From: JANPLD01 sp031426355
GTDB taxonomy: Bacteria; Pseudomonadota; Alphaproteobacteria; Rickettsiales; UBA8987
Length of the DNA: 62,552 bases
Assembly (NCBI GenBank): GCA_031426355.1
Contig: JANPLD010000129.1
Span: 1 to 62,552 of the forward strand
Reading direction: 5' to 3'
The notes under the pieces are model-generated. The model was not told the DNA's origin, made no database searches, and saw nothing but the letters and a program-made list of their open reading frames with translations. Below are positions 9,401-24,400 of this stretch, piece after piece (the first letter of the stretch is position 1; every line of letters starts with the position of its first letter). Made by a program: the position numbers and the translations under genes.

Positions 9401-12400
9401 TCATTTTCATAATCGATCGCCGCCCAGGAGCCTTTATCAACCACAGGAGTAACTTTGTTGCTCTTATTGTTATTTTCTATATTTTTCGTAACTTCATCGA
9501 TCCCGTAATTTTCCTGGCGATATAAATATATCGTTTCGGTTTTATCGTTTAATGTAATTTTAACGGCTATTCCCAAACTGTTTTTATTGACCGGTACCTC
9601 ACCGATAGTAACTTTCGCTCCGGCAGGTATATTGATAAAGTCAAACTTATTGGCCGGCCAGAACATCTGGTTATCGGCATTTATGATAACCACTGCTTTC
9701 TTATCATCCAGAAGCCCATGAACGTTGTCCCAGGTTTTTTTCCTGTATTGCAAATATGAGCTTGGGTTTATATCATAGTGGAGCTTTCCTTCGGAGTCAG
9801 TCCATTCCCATTTTCCTTCATTTCTTTTGAGTAGCACTCCCCCCAGTTTCTGTTTTTCCTCATCGTCTATATCTTTCTGAACAGCTTCATTCCAGCCTCT
9901 ATACTCAAATATACCTTTTTTAACTGCGCCTCTGGCTTCCAGTTCCTTGTATTGTTTGGGCGTTAAATAGAATGCATCATGGGTAATCTTGGTATTTCCC
10001 CCCACGACATAACCGCCATAAGGCAAAGGTGAGGTGAGATCCGCGAACCTGCCAGTCTGCTTATATCCCTTGCCGTCCAGTTCCAATTCAGAAGGTGCGA
10101 CTTTTATCTGTTTATCGATTCCCTTTTCTTTCAAACTTGCGTTCAGGCCGAAAGCTATACTATTCAGAAATCCTGCCCCATCTTTATTCGAGGCATAATA
10201 GTCATAAGTTTTATGGCCGTACTCATCGGTTTTAAAATTAATCCTGTTCTGGGGGTTATAGATTTCAAACTCCATCACCATGGCAGCCGGGTGGTCTTTA
10301 TCAACCAGGACGTAATTATCTGCATTCCTGTTATGCAGCGCTATTTTTACTATGCTGCTCCGGTTATTGCTGCCCGGCCTTACCTCAACCAGATCAATCC
10401 CGCTGTAATTCCGTAAATTCACTATACCTATTTTATCGGCAATCAAGGCAGGTATATCTCCGGCGGCATCTATTGGAGCATTATAATGATCCATCATGGC
10501 TTTCAGTATCCTGTCATCAACCATCTTATCAAGGGCAGTTACCTTTCCGTTTGGTATTTGCATCCTTTGGCCGGTAGCACCGCTGAAATAATAATAGACC
10601 TCCGCATCATCCTTATATATCTCCTGGCCTATGCTTGTTCTTGTTTCCAATGGCTTACCATCGGTAAAATCAACCACTACGCTTTCAAATATACCGCCGC
10701 TTCCTAGATCATTTATTTTCAATGGCTTTGCCTGGAATTTTAAGACTTTGGCAGCTTTAAACATTTCATGGCTAACCCTGGTCGCTTCCTTATCAATTAT
10801 AGACATTTCCTTAGCAAGGAAAGGATTGCCCGGAAGCATATTGTTATTGTTAGGCTCGATCCAAGGGCGCATTATTTTATTTTTAACCCATTCCAGACCA
10901 CTGTCAGAAGATGATCCATACCTGTCCGGCATGGGGTCCATATATGGTCCCATAAACCCTTTTCTGCCATAATCATGAAGGTCTAAAGGAAGCCTGTATT
11001 TACCAGGGCCAAAATAATTAAATAACATCCCTGTAACTGAACCCTTTACCTGATCAGGGTACATAATTCCCCCGCCAACCGTTAGTTCGCCTCCTATTCC
11101 TACCAATACGTCAGTCAATCCGAATCCCTTGGTTCCATATTTGGCGAATGCGCCAAGATATCCCAGAGACTCGGCTCCATCAATTATATGAATCTCCAAC
11201 TCCGATTTCTTATCCAGATGGCCATATTGCCCCAATATACCGCCCCTTAGTATTTCGGCCTTCATGCCGGCATGGAATATAACCGAATATCCTTCCAAAG
11301 CATAAGCAAAGCGCGCATAGAATTTGTTTTCTACTATAGCGCCGGTTACCCTTCCTGCACCTGTAGTTATATTCCTTCTGGAAAAACTGCCGGCAACCGC
11401 AGATCCGACATGTTCTTTCCCGGCTAGATACATAGCTCCAGCCATGGATAAACTATGATTCCCAGCTGCCTTCCATCCCTTGCCAGCCTCTTTGAAATTT
11501 CTTTCTTCACTATTATTAGCTTCTGTAAGCTCCAGGAGGCCTTCAACTGCCTGCCCCCACGGAAACCAGCCCGAGCCTAATTTGCCGTCAACGCCGGATA
11601 CGCCATACATTAGCATTTTGCCATTCGATCCGCCCCAAATAGAACTGGTATCAACCTGGGAAACCCCAGACATTTTTATCGTCTGCTTATGCTGATGCTG
11701 GTAAAGTAGCGGGTCTAATTCGGCAACACTCCACGGATCCACCTTAATACCGTTTTCCTGATACAAATCTCTTGCCGCTTTTATTGCCCAGGCAAGCTCC
11801 GTTTCTTTTTCCCCAAGAATCTCCGACTCATGAGCTTCAACCCATTCCCGCTTAGCATTCTCATCTAGATTGCTCCAATCCGCATACTCCCTTAATACAG
11901 GTAAAGGTATGTTAACAACCGTCCTACTACCTAAAGCAATAGAAACCATTATATCGTCTTCATCTTCAGATACCCTTTCTGCCACCGACTTTGCGCCAGG
12001 TTGGCCAGGCTTAGAATCAGGAGTTCCACCACTACCGGGCATATCAGAATCCTTGGAAAATTTGGCGCCTTTATTATTAGGAAGTGTGCCCTTGTTGTTT
12101 GTACCTCTTCCATTAATTCCTTCTCTGGCACCAGCCAACGCTTTTTCCGGAGTATAAAAACCATCTTGCCCCTTCAGTTCAATAGCTTTTGCACGAATAT
12201 CCGAATATAGCTTTCCAGTAGTATCGGTGAACTCGGGAATTATATTCGCATGCCAGATCATTTCCAATTCAATTACCAGCAGGTTATTATGAATATTTTC
12301 CGATACAGTTTTTTCAAATATCTCCCTGGCTTTACGATAGAGATCTTTTATTTCCAGAAGTTGTTCTTCACTGTATTCCCCTTTTTCCACCGAAAAAAGA

Positions 12401-15400
12401 GTTTTTAAAAATTCTGGTGAAATCTCCTGGTCAAGGTTAGAACCGATCTTACTGATAGCATGAAGATAGACTTCATCTGCATTAGGGGCTTCAGGATGCA
12501 GTATCAGATCGCCAATAAGCTCCCTAGCACTATCCCATTGACCAAGTCCTATCTCCCTTTCAATTACAGTTATTTCTTGCCTATGACCATTCTCTTCCAG
12601 TAATAGAATAAGCGCATGATTATAAGCAAATTTTTCAGGATCATAATTTTTATCCTGCCTGTTTTCATGTGAGCCTTTCAATGCTCTTTCCAATAAACCT
12701 TCATGAATAATCACCGCTTTTTCAGCTTTGGTAATGCCTGATTCATTCCAGTATTGAATTACCTCATCTATATATTCATTAAGTTTTGAAGGGGGAATAA
12801 GATAAACAACTTCATCCGGCAGTACCTTATATCTTTTTAGAAAAGGCAAAAGATTTTCATCAACCTGGCTTCTTCCATGTATAATATCATCAATATTATT
12901 CTCTAAAAATCTCTTGCGGTAATTCTGACCGGTAAGTTTATTCGCTTCTTCTATTAGCTCTCCTTCCGGGACTTTCTCATATTTTAGAGAACCTATTATA
13001 TCTTTATCTATTGTACGGCCATGAATTCTCAAATAATCAATATTGCCCATTAATACTTCGAATCTTGAAGGTATTACCTCGTAATGTGCTATCAACCGGT
13101 TTAATTCACGTGTAAATTCCGGTTCATTATTTCTAAACATATTTGCATATAGCTTTAATTCTTCTTTAAGGTCAGGTATTGAAAAGCTCTCATCATCAAT
13201 TTCAGAAGCGGAAAAATCAAGATAAGACCCTTTATCCAATCTTTCTTTAATTTCATCTATAGAGAGTTTCTCAGCAGCCTCCACACCTTCGAAGCCAATA
13301 GTTTGAATCCAATCTATAAATTCAATCGAATAATATATTTCACTTAATTCTGCAATATCAGCTACATCTAAAATATTATCTGTACCATATTTTAACGGTT
13401 TTTTACTATCTGCTATTACGCTTGATAGAGCTTTTACCCACTCGCCGGTTGCTTTAGTTATCTCTTCTATATCTTCTGTCGGGATTTCCTTTACCCTGCT
13501 TAAATAAGCTTTGAAAAACATCAAATCATTAGGTACAATATCACCACTATTATAAACAGATAATATTCCTGCTGCCACTTTCAGATTAGCTTGAAACCAT
13601 TTGTCCGGAATATCAGCGGTGATTCTGTTAAATAATTCTAAATCCTGCCCATATATTTCTCTTAATATCTCTACCACTTCCGCATCCATACCCGTCAAAT
13701 TCTTGTCCATACTATGAGTTACAAAATCACCGGCAGTAACTATATTTTTATCTAAAAACAATCTTGTGAATTTGGAGAGGCTTTTAGAAGAGGTTGCAAA
13801 TCCGCTAATACTACACAAAGCATTAACAGCCTCTGCAGAAGTATATTCGATAGTTGGAATTCCTGTTTTGCCTGTAAGCAGAAAGTCTATAGCGGCAAGA
13901 TTCTTATCATTTAATGATAATTCACTTGCTAAATTAGATAAACAGTAATGGTTAAATCTTTTTGTAGTTCCATCAGGTTCTAATTCATTTATGCAATTAA
14001 TATATTCAGCTAATTTTTGCGTGATCTCTATTTTTTTATCTAAATCTTTTTCAGACAGATATTCATTTGCTAATCTAACCAGACCAGGAATAATTTTTTC
14101 AGAAAATTCATTTTTCAGATCCGGATCTTTAACATAGAAAGTCTTTATATCATTTTGTACGCATTCAATATATTCTTTAGCAAAATCCGGTTCGTTAGTT
14201 TTCAAGATTTTGTCAAAAAGCTCTTCTTCTTTTGCTATTTGCTCTGCTTGATTACCATTGCCTTTTGCTATCACCCAATCATGCAAATATTTTCTGAATT
14301 CTTTTCTGGCCTCATCTTCCACCGAATCACCTGCAAGGTGCGCTTTCTTGATCTTCTGATAAAGATCTTTTAACTTTTCAAAATCTTCATCTCTCTCCTG
14401 CCCGGTACCACCACCTTGATTATCATGTAACCCTGTTGGTGTTTGTCCTTTTGCATTTTGACCGCCTAATGGCCCGCTACGTGTGCCAACTTCTTTAGCG
14501 GATCCCGTGTCCTCATTACCACGAACCATGGCGATGTATTCCTCAGGGATGGGAGGCGAAACTGCATCTTTTTTCTTATAATCACCGTATCTATGGGCTT
14601 TTCCTGAAGAATCGGTATAAATTACATAATTGGGAATCAGGTTGGTTTTTGTAGAATTGGTAACCGCCGCCATTAAAATCTTGATAGTATCCGGATTAAC
14701 TACATCCGCTATATCCATCGGGATATAAACAGTATCGATTTTTGAAATATCCTTACTTCCGTTAAATTCTTTATGGCAATAAACTATCTTCCAGTGCGGT
14801 GCTCCCTCTTTTACTTCTTTTTCACCATCATACTCAACAATACTCAGATCGGCTCCGTTAGGAGGCCTTACGTCTCTAGGGCTGGATTGTCTATCATTGA
14901 ATTCCACTTGCGAAAGCGCCGCCCTGAGATAGTGCTGGAAAGGTGGCCGTTCGCTTACCTTCGCATCAATAACCAAAGCCGTATTTACTTCATTTGTTCC
15001 CTCTAAGGCTTGCTGGCCTTTCTGGCCCTGACCCAGACCCAATGCACTTCGTTTTTGTGCGGACCGGGTTTCATTATAGGGCTCTATACGGTAAAGCTCC
15101 AATTCCTTTTGAACCGCAGTTGCATTATCATTTTCAAGATTTATTGTCTTTAATAGAAACTCATTACTACCGGTTTTATCCCTAAATTTTACAGGTTGCT
15201 CGTTTTTATCGTATAGCTGAATGGTTATAAAACCATCTTTCTGTTCAACAATATTATAAAAACCTATATCCGCGAGTGCAGAGCAATCCAGGATAAGCTT
15301 GTGGAGATCACTTCTACCTTTGTATATATTAAACGGAGAAGTACAATCCGGCGATACCGTGACATAATCATGGGTTCTAGCTACTGGCAGGGAATTTTCA

Positions 15401-18400
15401 ACAAATTGCGATGCTTCATATTGGTTATTAAAGCTATAAGACTGAACTTGTTTAGCTCTTGTTTCAAAGTTTACCAAATAAACCTTAACGGAATATTTAT
15501 CGCCCTCTTTATCAATATTAAAACCTATATAATCAGGATCTGTATTGGATCTGGCAAGGCTTTCTCTGAATGATTCAACACATGAAGAAACCCAGGCTTT
15601 ATCATGGCTGTCAGCGAAATCAGCAGGATATTCTTTTTCTATGTATTCGTTTATTTCATTCCTGAATTTCCGGTCACTATGAGCTTCAACTTGCGGTAAG
15701 AAGACATCTTTACGATTTTCATATAGATCTTTTAAACCTTCCTTATAATGATTTTCGGCTGTATCAAGTTCATTTTGCCTTCCGGGTTGCGAAAGAACCT
15801 GCTTCCTTAACTCGATCAATTTGATGTATTCATCGTATAACTGGCGGATGAATTCTGCACCATCACCAGGGGTTTTATCCGGTTCATAAGGGAATCTTGC
15901 AAAAACAGACTGGCCTTTGATAGACATATTAGCTACTCTAGTCTTTTCCCCTACAATTTTATATGTTTCTGAAAGGAACTCTTCCGCATCAGATCCCTCC
16001 ATATTAAAAGAATATGTCAAATTGGGATTATCAGTTTTTGCAACACGCTGCTTTTCAAGCCAACCATTAAATTTAGCATCACCCTCAAGACCTTTTTCAG
16101 TCAAGCCATTATTAAATTCTGGAGAGAAATTTTTACCGAAAAATAATACACCGGAATGGTTTATGTCAGTTGCCTTAACTCCTAATATATCACTTAAAAT
16201 TCCGTTATAAGTATTAAGCGCATCATTCGGCGCTTCGGCCTGAGAAGGCCTAATAAGGAATATTTCAACTTCCTCATTTTCAATTTGAGTAGGGCTAAAC
16301 TGCGCTAAAATTCCGTCAATATTATTTTGCAAATATTCATTTGCAAAATTTCTGGCAACGATAGCTCTTTTATCTAGGTTATATTCCGGGTGAGCTGCTA
16401 ATTCTCTATTTATGAGAGTATTGATTTTATCAATATCAATTTGTGCAGATACTTGAGTATTATCACTGGAGACATTACTTCTGACATAAATAACGGGGTT
16501 AGAAGATGTTTTAGTTATATGAGCTTCTTTTTCTCCTGTTGTTACAAGAATATTATTGGCACCAAAAAAATATGCTTTTTGGGAACCAAGTTCTCCACCT
16601 GTAATTTTTGGGATTTGATAGGTATCATTTTTGCTATATTGCGTAGCTTTCTGAATTACCGGTTTATAAAGCGATTCTTCTTCATTGGTGATTGTTTCAA
16701 TAACGAGATTATTCGTATAATTTTTGAATCCTAAATCCTGCGCCTGAATATTAAACTCCTCTACAAAGCCATGCATATCAACTTTATCCACTCTATATCT
16801 TTCCGAAGTTACTGCATTTTTCAATTGATCGCTTTCCGACTTAAGGAAAAAGACAAAAATATATTTACCATTCCTGTTAACACGCATTTTATAACCTTTC
16901 GCGCCGTTTGCTTCGGCCTCTAAAAAATGCTCACCTATAAGATCTATCTTTGTTACCGGCCTACCACCTCTGTTAATTTCAAGCCTTGGCCCCGATAAAT
17001 TTATATCTTTTCTTGAATTAACTTTATTAACTTCATCATTAAACTGAGTTTCAGTTTTATCACCAATATCTATTTTATATGTACCATATTCGCCAACACT
17101 AATTCTTGAATATCCATCCGTCTTACCTTTATAAAAGGAAATTGTCGCTGAGCCTGCTTCATATTTTACTTCGAAATGCACACCCCCATTGTTTTTACCA
17201 AGCGTAAAACAATAATGGATTTCCTCAGTCAGGTTTCTGCCCTTTTTACAATGTTTTTCTTGCAGAAGACCTAAAGAAGTTGCATAGGCTATTGCATTGT
17301 TTTCTAAAGATTGCAGAGCCAATTTTTTGGATATCTTATACTCGACTCTTTCACCAATGCTAAATCCGTCTTTATCAAAATATGATAAATATAACTTTTT
17401 ATTATCGCTATGCTCAGCTTCATTTGTATAAATAACAAAGCGCTCGGCGCCTTTAGCTTTAACCTGCTCTATATCTTTACGAATATTATCTTCATTCCCT
17501 GCCCGGGCACCGCTAGTGATCATCTCCTTAATTTCACCCGGTCCGCTTGTTAGAGACTTATTAACCGCAGGCTTTCCCCCGGCGTTTCTAAGCTTATCCT
17601 TTACATACTCCTCACTAATATTGTCTTCCACAGGGAGATCATTAACGCTCAGGAAGCCCTGATTATTATATCCGCGTTCGTTTTCGGTATCGATATATAG
17701 CAACCAGTTCTCGGTAAAGGCTGTCGTTTTGGAAATTACCGGGAAATCTATACCTAATTCCGCCGCTTTTCTCTTTGCCGATTCGGGATCGCCACTTGCT
17801 ATGATGATCTCCAAACCGCTTTCCTTCGCAAGTGCCAGGAATTTCAGCAGGTTTGGGCGTATTTCACCGTCAATAAATAATGTACCGTCAAAATCTACTA
17901 TTATACCGTTTTTGACTGGTTTTGCCGCTACCTGGGATGCTAGTTTCACATAGAACTCATCCAGGGTTACGGCATTTATTCTGGCGACACGGTTAGATTG
18001 ATTCGCCTTTTCCAGGTCAGCCAAATACTTTTGCGCAGCGGTTTTATCACCCCAACTTTCCTGCGTCATTAAGTGCATCAGCATTTTTTTAAAGTAGCCG
18101 GAATCAGAATTGATATAAATATTATTATCTACTACCCACTTGAAAAATTCCTCACGGGTTTTATTTCCGGTCAGATATTCTTTTATCACTTTACAATCAC
18201 CGGTTTTAAAGGCTTCGGCATTTGCCATCACCTTATCCATATATTTAATGGCAGATGTATATTCAGGGCTGTTTTTAAAAAGTTCCCTGATCGCAAAAGG
18301 AGCAGCATCACCCATATCGATGGAGAGAAAATTATAGAATGTAGATGCAAACTCGCCCCGCCTTAAATCTCCTGCATTTTGCGTTTGTGTGGCAGCATTA

Positions 18401-21400
18401 CCGGAAGGTGAGAATTTTGCGGCATCAGGATAAAATCTCTCCATGGATTTAAAGAAATATTCCATAAGCTTGACGCCCATCTCGGCAGAATATCCTTCCG
18501 TTTTTCTATCATCCTTATAAATACCTGCATAAGATTTCATGTCATGGGTGATCATTGCCTCTAATGAATCAGGCCCGACATCTATTATAAAATCAAATAT
18601 CGCATAATTCCTTTTTATATTCTCATCACCTTTCCAGTTTATGCGATCACGGAATTTTGATAAAAACTCTTTAAGCGCCGGCTGTATTGCCGCTTTCGTT
18701 TCCGGGGTAAGATTAGCAAAAACCAGCTTGAATCCGCTTATTTTGCACTCAAAGGAAGCCAGATCATCTCTTGGAGTCATGAAATAATCTGAAAAATTAT
18801 TTTTTATTCCTTCCTGCAATTGGGATTTATTACCATCCAGCAAAGCTTTCTCTTTTTCTGCGTCCTGCGGCAACTGCGCATTAAGTATCTTGATTTTATC
18901 TTTTAAGCCGGCTTCAATTTCTTTTTTCTTGCCAAAATCGAGTTCTTTTGCATACGCATCAGCCAGTGCAAGAACTTCCTGCATTAATTTATTGAGGTCA
19001 ACAGGCATAACCTCATTCTTACCAACAACACCAACCTCTAATATCCTCACCTTCTTTGGATCATAGTTTGGGAATTCATTAATGAAATCATCTCCCACTA
19101 GGCTTTCCACGGCTACCGATCTTGCAGGATCGGTCAGTTCGGCATATTTATCTTCGCTTATGGTCAGGAAATATTCTCCACCCTCTTTAGTTAACTGTCC
19201 GTATTTACCCTGGCTATCTATAGCAAGCATTAAAGCTTTTGCCTGATCGGTCGGAAGTGAAGTTATATCAATTTTTAATAATTTTTCCGGCATAATATCA
19301 TGCTTAGGAAAACCTTTATTAAAACCGCCATCGCTCACTGGTAGGCCGGCTAGATTTATTTTCTGGAAATTAACGGTGATGTTATCCTGGTTAAGTATTT
19401 CAATGAATCTCCTGTTGGATTCATTATCCATGCTACCTTCATATTCCCAATTATTGATTGCGATATATTCTGTGCTGAATTTTTCGTATTGAAAATTATT
19501 TTCATAATGGAATTTTATTCCTTTGTTCCTGAGATATGATTCAAGATGTAGTTTCTTTTCAGCAGTGAGCTCGGAGATGGGGATAAAGAAGTCATATTCC
19601 TGAGTAAGTTCAAAAGGAGCATGTATCACTTGAACTTTTTCAAGGATCTTTTCATCAGGAACTATAGTTCCATTATAAATATCTATGGCATTTTTAGTAA
19701 TCCTGTTTGCCTCTGGCATTATATATGCCTTGAATGCTTCCCAGAGGCCACTTTCGCCACTGACATTCTTCATCGCTTCTTCTATTTTTGCTTCATCGCC
19801 ATTAAATTCACTTTTGTAATAGGAATAATACCCGCCTGTTTCGACAAGCGCTTCCCTGTATGACTGTTCGCCGCTATAAGTTGGTCTAAAAGCATGCTCG
19901 GATATTGGGTCAGCATTACTTATATCCGTGCCGGAAAACAGCTTCTTCATTAGAAGATTTGTCTTAGCCATATTAACTGCATCTACCCAATTTGCATTCT
20001 TACTCAGCAAATTTTCGCTTAAAACAAGATTTAAATATAAATGATCAAGATTATGCCAGTATTCATGGAATAATGTCTGCAGGGAAAAGGGTGATTCGAA
20101 ATATATTTTATTCGATTGTGTATAAAATATTCCAAGAAAATCTTTTGGAATTCGATCTGCTGAAATAAAAGTAAAATATGTATCATTACTTTGGTTAAGG
20201 AATATTTCCTGAAATTCAGGCGACTGGTTATAGATTTGGCTTGCTATTAGAATAGAAGTTTTTTCCACCGTATCTTTATATCTCTGATCTGCTTTTATTT
20301 TTTTATTTAATGCAGGCAGATAATTCTTTTCAATATCCATAAGAGTACCGCTTGCATAAATTCCACGCATTGCGCTTTTCTTTTCAGCCGTACCTGCTTC
20401 CGTTAGAGCTTTTATAAAACTATCTTTATACGCTTTAAATTCCAGCGATTCAGCCTCGACAGTCAATATCGGGGTTTTGCCTTCTATGGGCTTGTCGGAA
20501 TAAAGAAAGTGATAATTTTTACCTGAAGTATCTATTTTATTATAAACATAAATTTTGTGCCCGCCTTCATAGAAGGTGAATTTTTCCTTAACCTTGCCTA
20601 ATATTTCTACGAATCTCGGATCAGCTGCTTGTTCTTCAGTGATTTTCTGGGAATCGATCACCTGTTTCTCATATGCGCCGGTATTTTCTATTATTCCATG
20701 TATTTCATTGAAGACATCCCTCTCACCATTCTTGAAAGATGCGGCTATAAATTGCTTCGCCCTCAGTAACAGAGAATACGGGATATAATCGGGGTTCACA
20801 ATTATGTATCGGTCTAAATTACGCAATAACCTATTGTGGATATTTTTTGATTCTTGGGCATCATTGTTATAAAGCCTAGCATCATTATCATAGGCTTTTA
20901 CCAGCTTTTCCTTAATTTTCTGAATCACATTCTCCGGCCTTTCTATCGGGCCTTCGCCGGCACCGCCACCACCGCCTTTTTCGGTATCACGGCTAAGCTG
21001 ACGCCTGTCAGGTTTTCCTGTTACTTCTTTTACAGTCTGCCCTTTGGCTTTTTCAAATTCGAGTTTTTCGGATTCTGTGAGGATTATGAATTCGTATGCT
21101 ATAGTTTTGATATGTTTTTCCAGGATAGGTTTTTCATCTCGAGTAAAGGGGACATTATACTCGGCTTCTTTCATACCATCCGCAGTGAATATCTCTATAA
21201 TCATGCTGGCTTCATCATGGTTGATGATATTATATATATTACCTGGTTTTTTATTTTCTCTCAGGAACTTCGTGATGCCATCCATCTTCCGGTCTATATC
21301 TGGATATGTGATATGCCTTGAAAAATCACTTTCAGTCACAATATCCAGGTTTTTCCAGGCTAGCATTTTCAATCCGGAATCTTCAAGAAATTGTTGGGCA

Positions 21401-24400
21401 TTTATCCCTACTTTTCTATCGGTATTAGAAAATATATATACTGCCGGATCAACCACTGTTTTGCCATCAGGGCCGATTACAGGTTCAGACCTAATAATCG
21501 GTGGATTCTTTGTTTCGGCAAAATTATTTACAACTCTGGTATCGGGTTGTGAGGCCAATGTTTGAACTGCCCTATCCCAGTAATTAATCTCAAATACCGT
21601 CCCTTTTTCGTTCTTAACTCCGCCTTTAACAGGAAACCCGCACAATTCCGCGACCTCTTCAGAAGGGGTCATGCTTTTTCTCTGTGATTGCGGAATCACG
21701 TTCCCGGTTTGAGAAAAATCTATGGATATTTTCCCTTGTTTAATCTCCTCCATAAACCAGTCAAAAACTGCCCTTTCACCATGTTTAAAGACTTTGTGAT
21801 TATTTATGTCGGTAAGTTCTTCCAAAACTAATTTGTTATCCCGACTTTTAGTAAACCTTGCAGTTGCGATAGGTTGCTTTTCCTTATTATAAAAAGCAAA
21901 AATAAAATACTCACCCCTATCGGCATCAGTTGCTTTACCACCTATGCATGTACCCATCCTCCTGCCTATATCCAGCAGCTCTTGGCTATTTGTTACTTCC
22001 TTAAAGATTATATTATCATTAGGTGTCTTATAAAAACCGTTTTCGTCCTTTTCCCCGCCGCTTTTCATGACAGCATGCCAGGAACCCTTAGGAATTATAA
22101 CTCTGGTAAGATCCTCGACATTATAGATCTTTGAATGCCATGAATCGGAAATCTCTTGAATCGCAGTAAGACTCATTTTCCTTTCTAAAAATAATTTATC
22201 GAGCAGATTAAGCGCGTTAATATTCCTTAATTTTTCAACCCATACTCTACTTTTATCAAATTCCTGCCTGCGGGATTCAGTCGCGATATATTCGGGCATC
22301 ATTATCAGATTAGTGGCATAATGGATCATATCCTTGATATCCGCCACCTTGTCATCAGAAAAACGATTTACCTCATTGGAGGCTTTAACCCAGTTATTAC
22401 CGTTAGTCTCATAAATATTTCTGACAAATTTCTGAATTATTGAAGCTCTGATTTTCTCTTGACCAAGCGAACTATAATTATCTATAATCTCACCAATCAG
22501 ATTTTCAGTCTTTCTTACCACATTAAGAAAAGCAGCATATTCATAGACCTCACCAACCTTTCCATAATTAGATTTATCAGGTATTGCCAAACCTGAATTT
22601 TTGACAATATAATCCTCGGTATACGGCTTAAATTCTGGATTATCCTGGGAAACCCTTATCCTTTCCTCTAACGGCGCATTGGGGTTCGTTATAAGATAAT
22701 AAAGTAACTCAGTACTTTTATAATCTCCACCTGTTTTATATTTTTTTACTTCCCAGGCTACATCATAAAGGGACCTATCGCCTTTCTTCACCGTTATATC
22801 CGCTCCTGCCTCAACAAAAAGCTTTATCGTTTCAATATTGTAATTATTTTTATTTTCTTCTGCAGCTTGAAACAGTGGGGTTTCTCCATAACTATTTTTT
22901 GGCTCCAAGCTTAACCCGAGTTCTTTATATTTTTGTATCAGTATTTTCAGGATTTCCGTATTCTGGGAAAATTCTGCCATATGCAAAAATGTTCTTTTAT
23001 AATCTTGATTGATTAAAGTCAGATCAGCATTTCTGCTAATAAAAAATTCTGCCATCTCATTATTAAACCTAAGAATAGCAAAACCTAAAGGATATTCCTT
23101 ATAACACGGAGTATTTATACCAGCACCCAGCACAACCATTTTCTTTGCTATATCGTTATAGTACAAATCAATTGCAGATTGGAGTGTGTTCATATAAGGG
23201 CTTTGCTCTCTAACCCATGGCGTGGCGCCGGCATCCAGAAGTAGTTCAGCAGCTTTTGGATTTTTGTTAATCAAAGCATATTGCACATAATTATAAGCTA
23301 CATATGGGTCAACTCCAGCGATAAAATCATTAAAATTTATATCAACTCCCTTTTTTCCTATCAGGATCGCAACAACATCATTCCTGTGCAATTTTATTGC
23401 CTGCTGCATAGGCTTAGAGTTAGGATATGTATAATATGAGCTAAGATCAGATGCCTTTTCCGTTATCTTTACAAGGTTCCTGTTACAGGCATCCTCATTT
23501 TCGATCGAATACCCAGAACTAAACTTATGATATTCCAACTGGGACATAACCATTTCAAAAGCAGAATTATATTTCCTACCCCTCATGCTGGTATCAACAT
23601 TATATTCCAGTATGGCTTCGACAATATCCCAGTTCTTAGATTCAAGTGCTTTTTCCAGAGCGATGTTAATTACCGGATCCTTCCCAATTTTAACATTTGG
23701 GTTTGCGCCCGCTTTAAGCGCTCCCTTAACCCCTTCAAGGTTATTTTCCTCAATTGATTTTATAAGTTCCGCATCCTTTTCAGGCACACTTAAAGATACC
23801 CCGGTAGGCGCTCCCATATCCTTGCTCTGCATTATACCGTGATGGAGTGGCATGCCGGAACCCACTATAGGTATATTAAAGCATAATTGTTTTTCAGCGA
23901 CTCCTTCAATAAGTGCCTTATATTTTTCTAATTCCTCTTTATTAGAAAACTTTCGCTCGAATATTTTTGGGGTGATATTACCGGATTTTTTAATACTTTT
24001 TTTATCGGCATCAAAAAACTGAAGCTGAATATTGGTCTCATTAATTACATATATTTTATAATAGGCGGGCTTATATTTGGTGAAATACGATCTTATCTTG
24101 ATCTCATCTGTCATCTCTTCCATGTTGAATTTGCGGGCATGGCTTATGATGATTGATTGGGCTTCTTTGACTTTCGTGGTAGGGGTAAAAAACGTATATA
24201 CTTTATACGAACTTTTCCCGGGTTCCTGTATCGTTTCGCATTCCGCGTCATGGATTTGCACCCGGACACGAACTTGATTATCATATTTGGTTTTTGCAGG
24301 ATCAAGAAAAGTAAAATAAGATGCGCCTTTTAAACTTGCTTCATTAAGATCCTTCAGTGCTTTTTCGTGAATTTCGATAAGTCTTGATTCTTCGGCATAA

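Noticed and set aside
20854..21321. A 155-codon plus-strand ORF opposite the giant gene, with many similar ones between 6.4 and 25.8 kb
   Set aside because: They are antisense shadows. Their translations are rich in Phe/Ile/Tyr runs without domains, whereas the minus-strand frame shows clear motifs throughout.
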